Below the pieces are notes generated by a model that was given only the letters and a program-made list of their open reading frames with translations, made no database searches and was not told where the DNA came from. 39,538 nucleotides of DNA, from NCBI RefSeq assembly GCF_000611675.1, contig NZ_JATV01000020.1, positions 1-39,538 of the forward strand, read 5' to 3'. The DNA comes from Flavobacterium succinicans LMG 10402 (GTDB taxonomy: Bacteria; Bacteroidota; Bacteroidia; Flavobacteriales; Flavobacteriaceae). Positions 39,413 through 39,538 of the stretch are shown piece by piece (the first letter of the stretch is position 1; the number at the start of each line of letters is the position of its first letter). The translations under genes were made by a program, and so were the position numbers.

Positions 39413-39538
39413 ATGGCAGATAGAAATATTTTCAGAGGAGTGAATTCGATAAAATTTCATAATAGATTTAAAGATGATAATTATTGTTTGACTTATCTTT
39501 CACAAATAAAATGGGCGGACGGATATAAATGTAAACGG
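39413..39538 (+). mobile_element. IS1595-family transposase, 5' end (truncated by the window)
   Basis: 42 codons from an ATG at 39413 to the window end. The N-terminus (FRGVNSIKFHNRF, CLTYLSQIKWADGYKCKR) matches the start of IS1595/ISXO2-type transposases, in which W-x-x-GY-x-C-x-x-C begins a zinc ribbon before the DDE-type catalytic domain. The element's left end should lie between 39336 and 39413. The exact inverted repeat cannot be set without the other end. Confidence 0.8.

Overview
The window looks like chromosomal DNA of a Flavobacterium-like member of the Bacteroidota. It is AT-rich. Several genes are preceded by the phylum's -7 promoter box (TAnnTTTG), sometimes with a -33 TTG. SusC/TonB-dependent receptor biology, DUF4374, DUF4407 and DUF4184 proteins, ATP-type PEP carboxykinase and TTG start codons all fit. 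No phage, plasmid or CRISPR signature was seen. The window opens inside a tRNA (probably Leu) and ends inside an IS1595-like transposase.

Layout. 1-2000: end of a tRNA with terminator, a structured RNA resembling the Flavo-1 motif, a DUF58 protein, and two tandem copies of a tRNA-Asp cassette (promoter, tRNA, two terminators). 2000-5012: DUF456 membrane protein, a small lipoprotein, DUF4184 membrane protein and a membrane glycosyltransferase. 5009-10880: flippase-like protein, ruvC, a four-helix-bundle (S23-type) gene inside repeats, hemW, a GIY-YIG nuclease between palindromes, a cyclase-family hydrolase, GNAT, MmcQ/YjbR and a NUMOD4/HNH protein. Short interspersed repeats are dense here and sit inside three reading frames. 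11039-15141: a small surface-glycan set (two GT4 glycosyltransferases and a phosphotransferase-like protein).

15481-22727 (all minus strand) is a signalling cluster: a sigma54 enhancer-binding response regulator, a FIST-domain sensor, a 1270-residue hybrid kinase with five PAS domains ending in an HPt domain, then, behind a terminator and a candidate sigma54 promoter, a single-receiver response regulator and a small secreted protein. A phosphorelay from kinase through HPt to one or both receivers is the simplest reading. FIST proteins next to hybrid kinases recall the NosP nitric-oxide sensors.

22989-28554: a PH-like protein, then a XusAB-like siderophore-uptake pair (TonB receptor plus DUF4374 lipoprotein) divergent from an AraC/PchR-type regulator, with a 21-bp-spaced direct repeat between them that looks like its operator. 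28649-34919: DUF4407 protein, then a phytate/phosphate-scavenging set (TonB receptor, terminator, acid phosphatase, beta-propeller phytase). 35010-39538: pckA, DUF423, a saccharopine dehydrogenase-family protein, a TonB C-terminal-domain protein whose 5' end looks damaged, and the beginning of an IS1595-family element.
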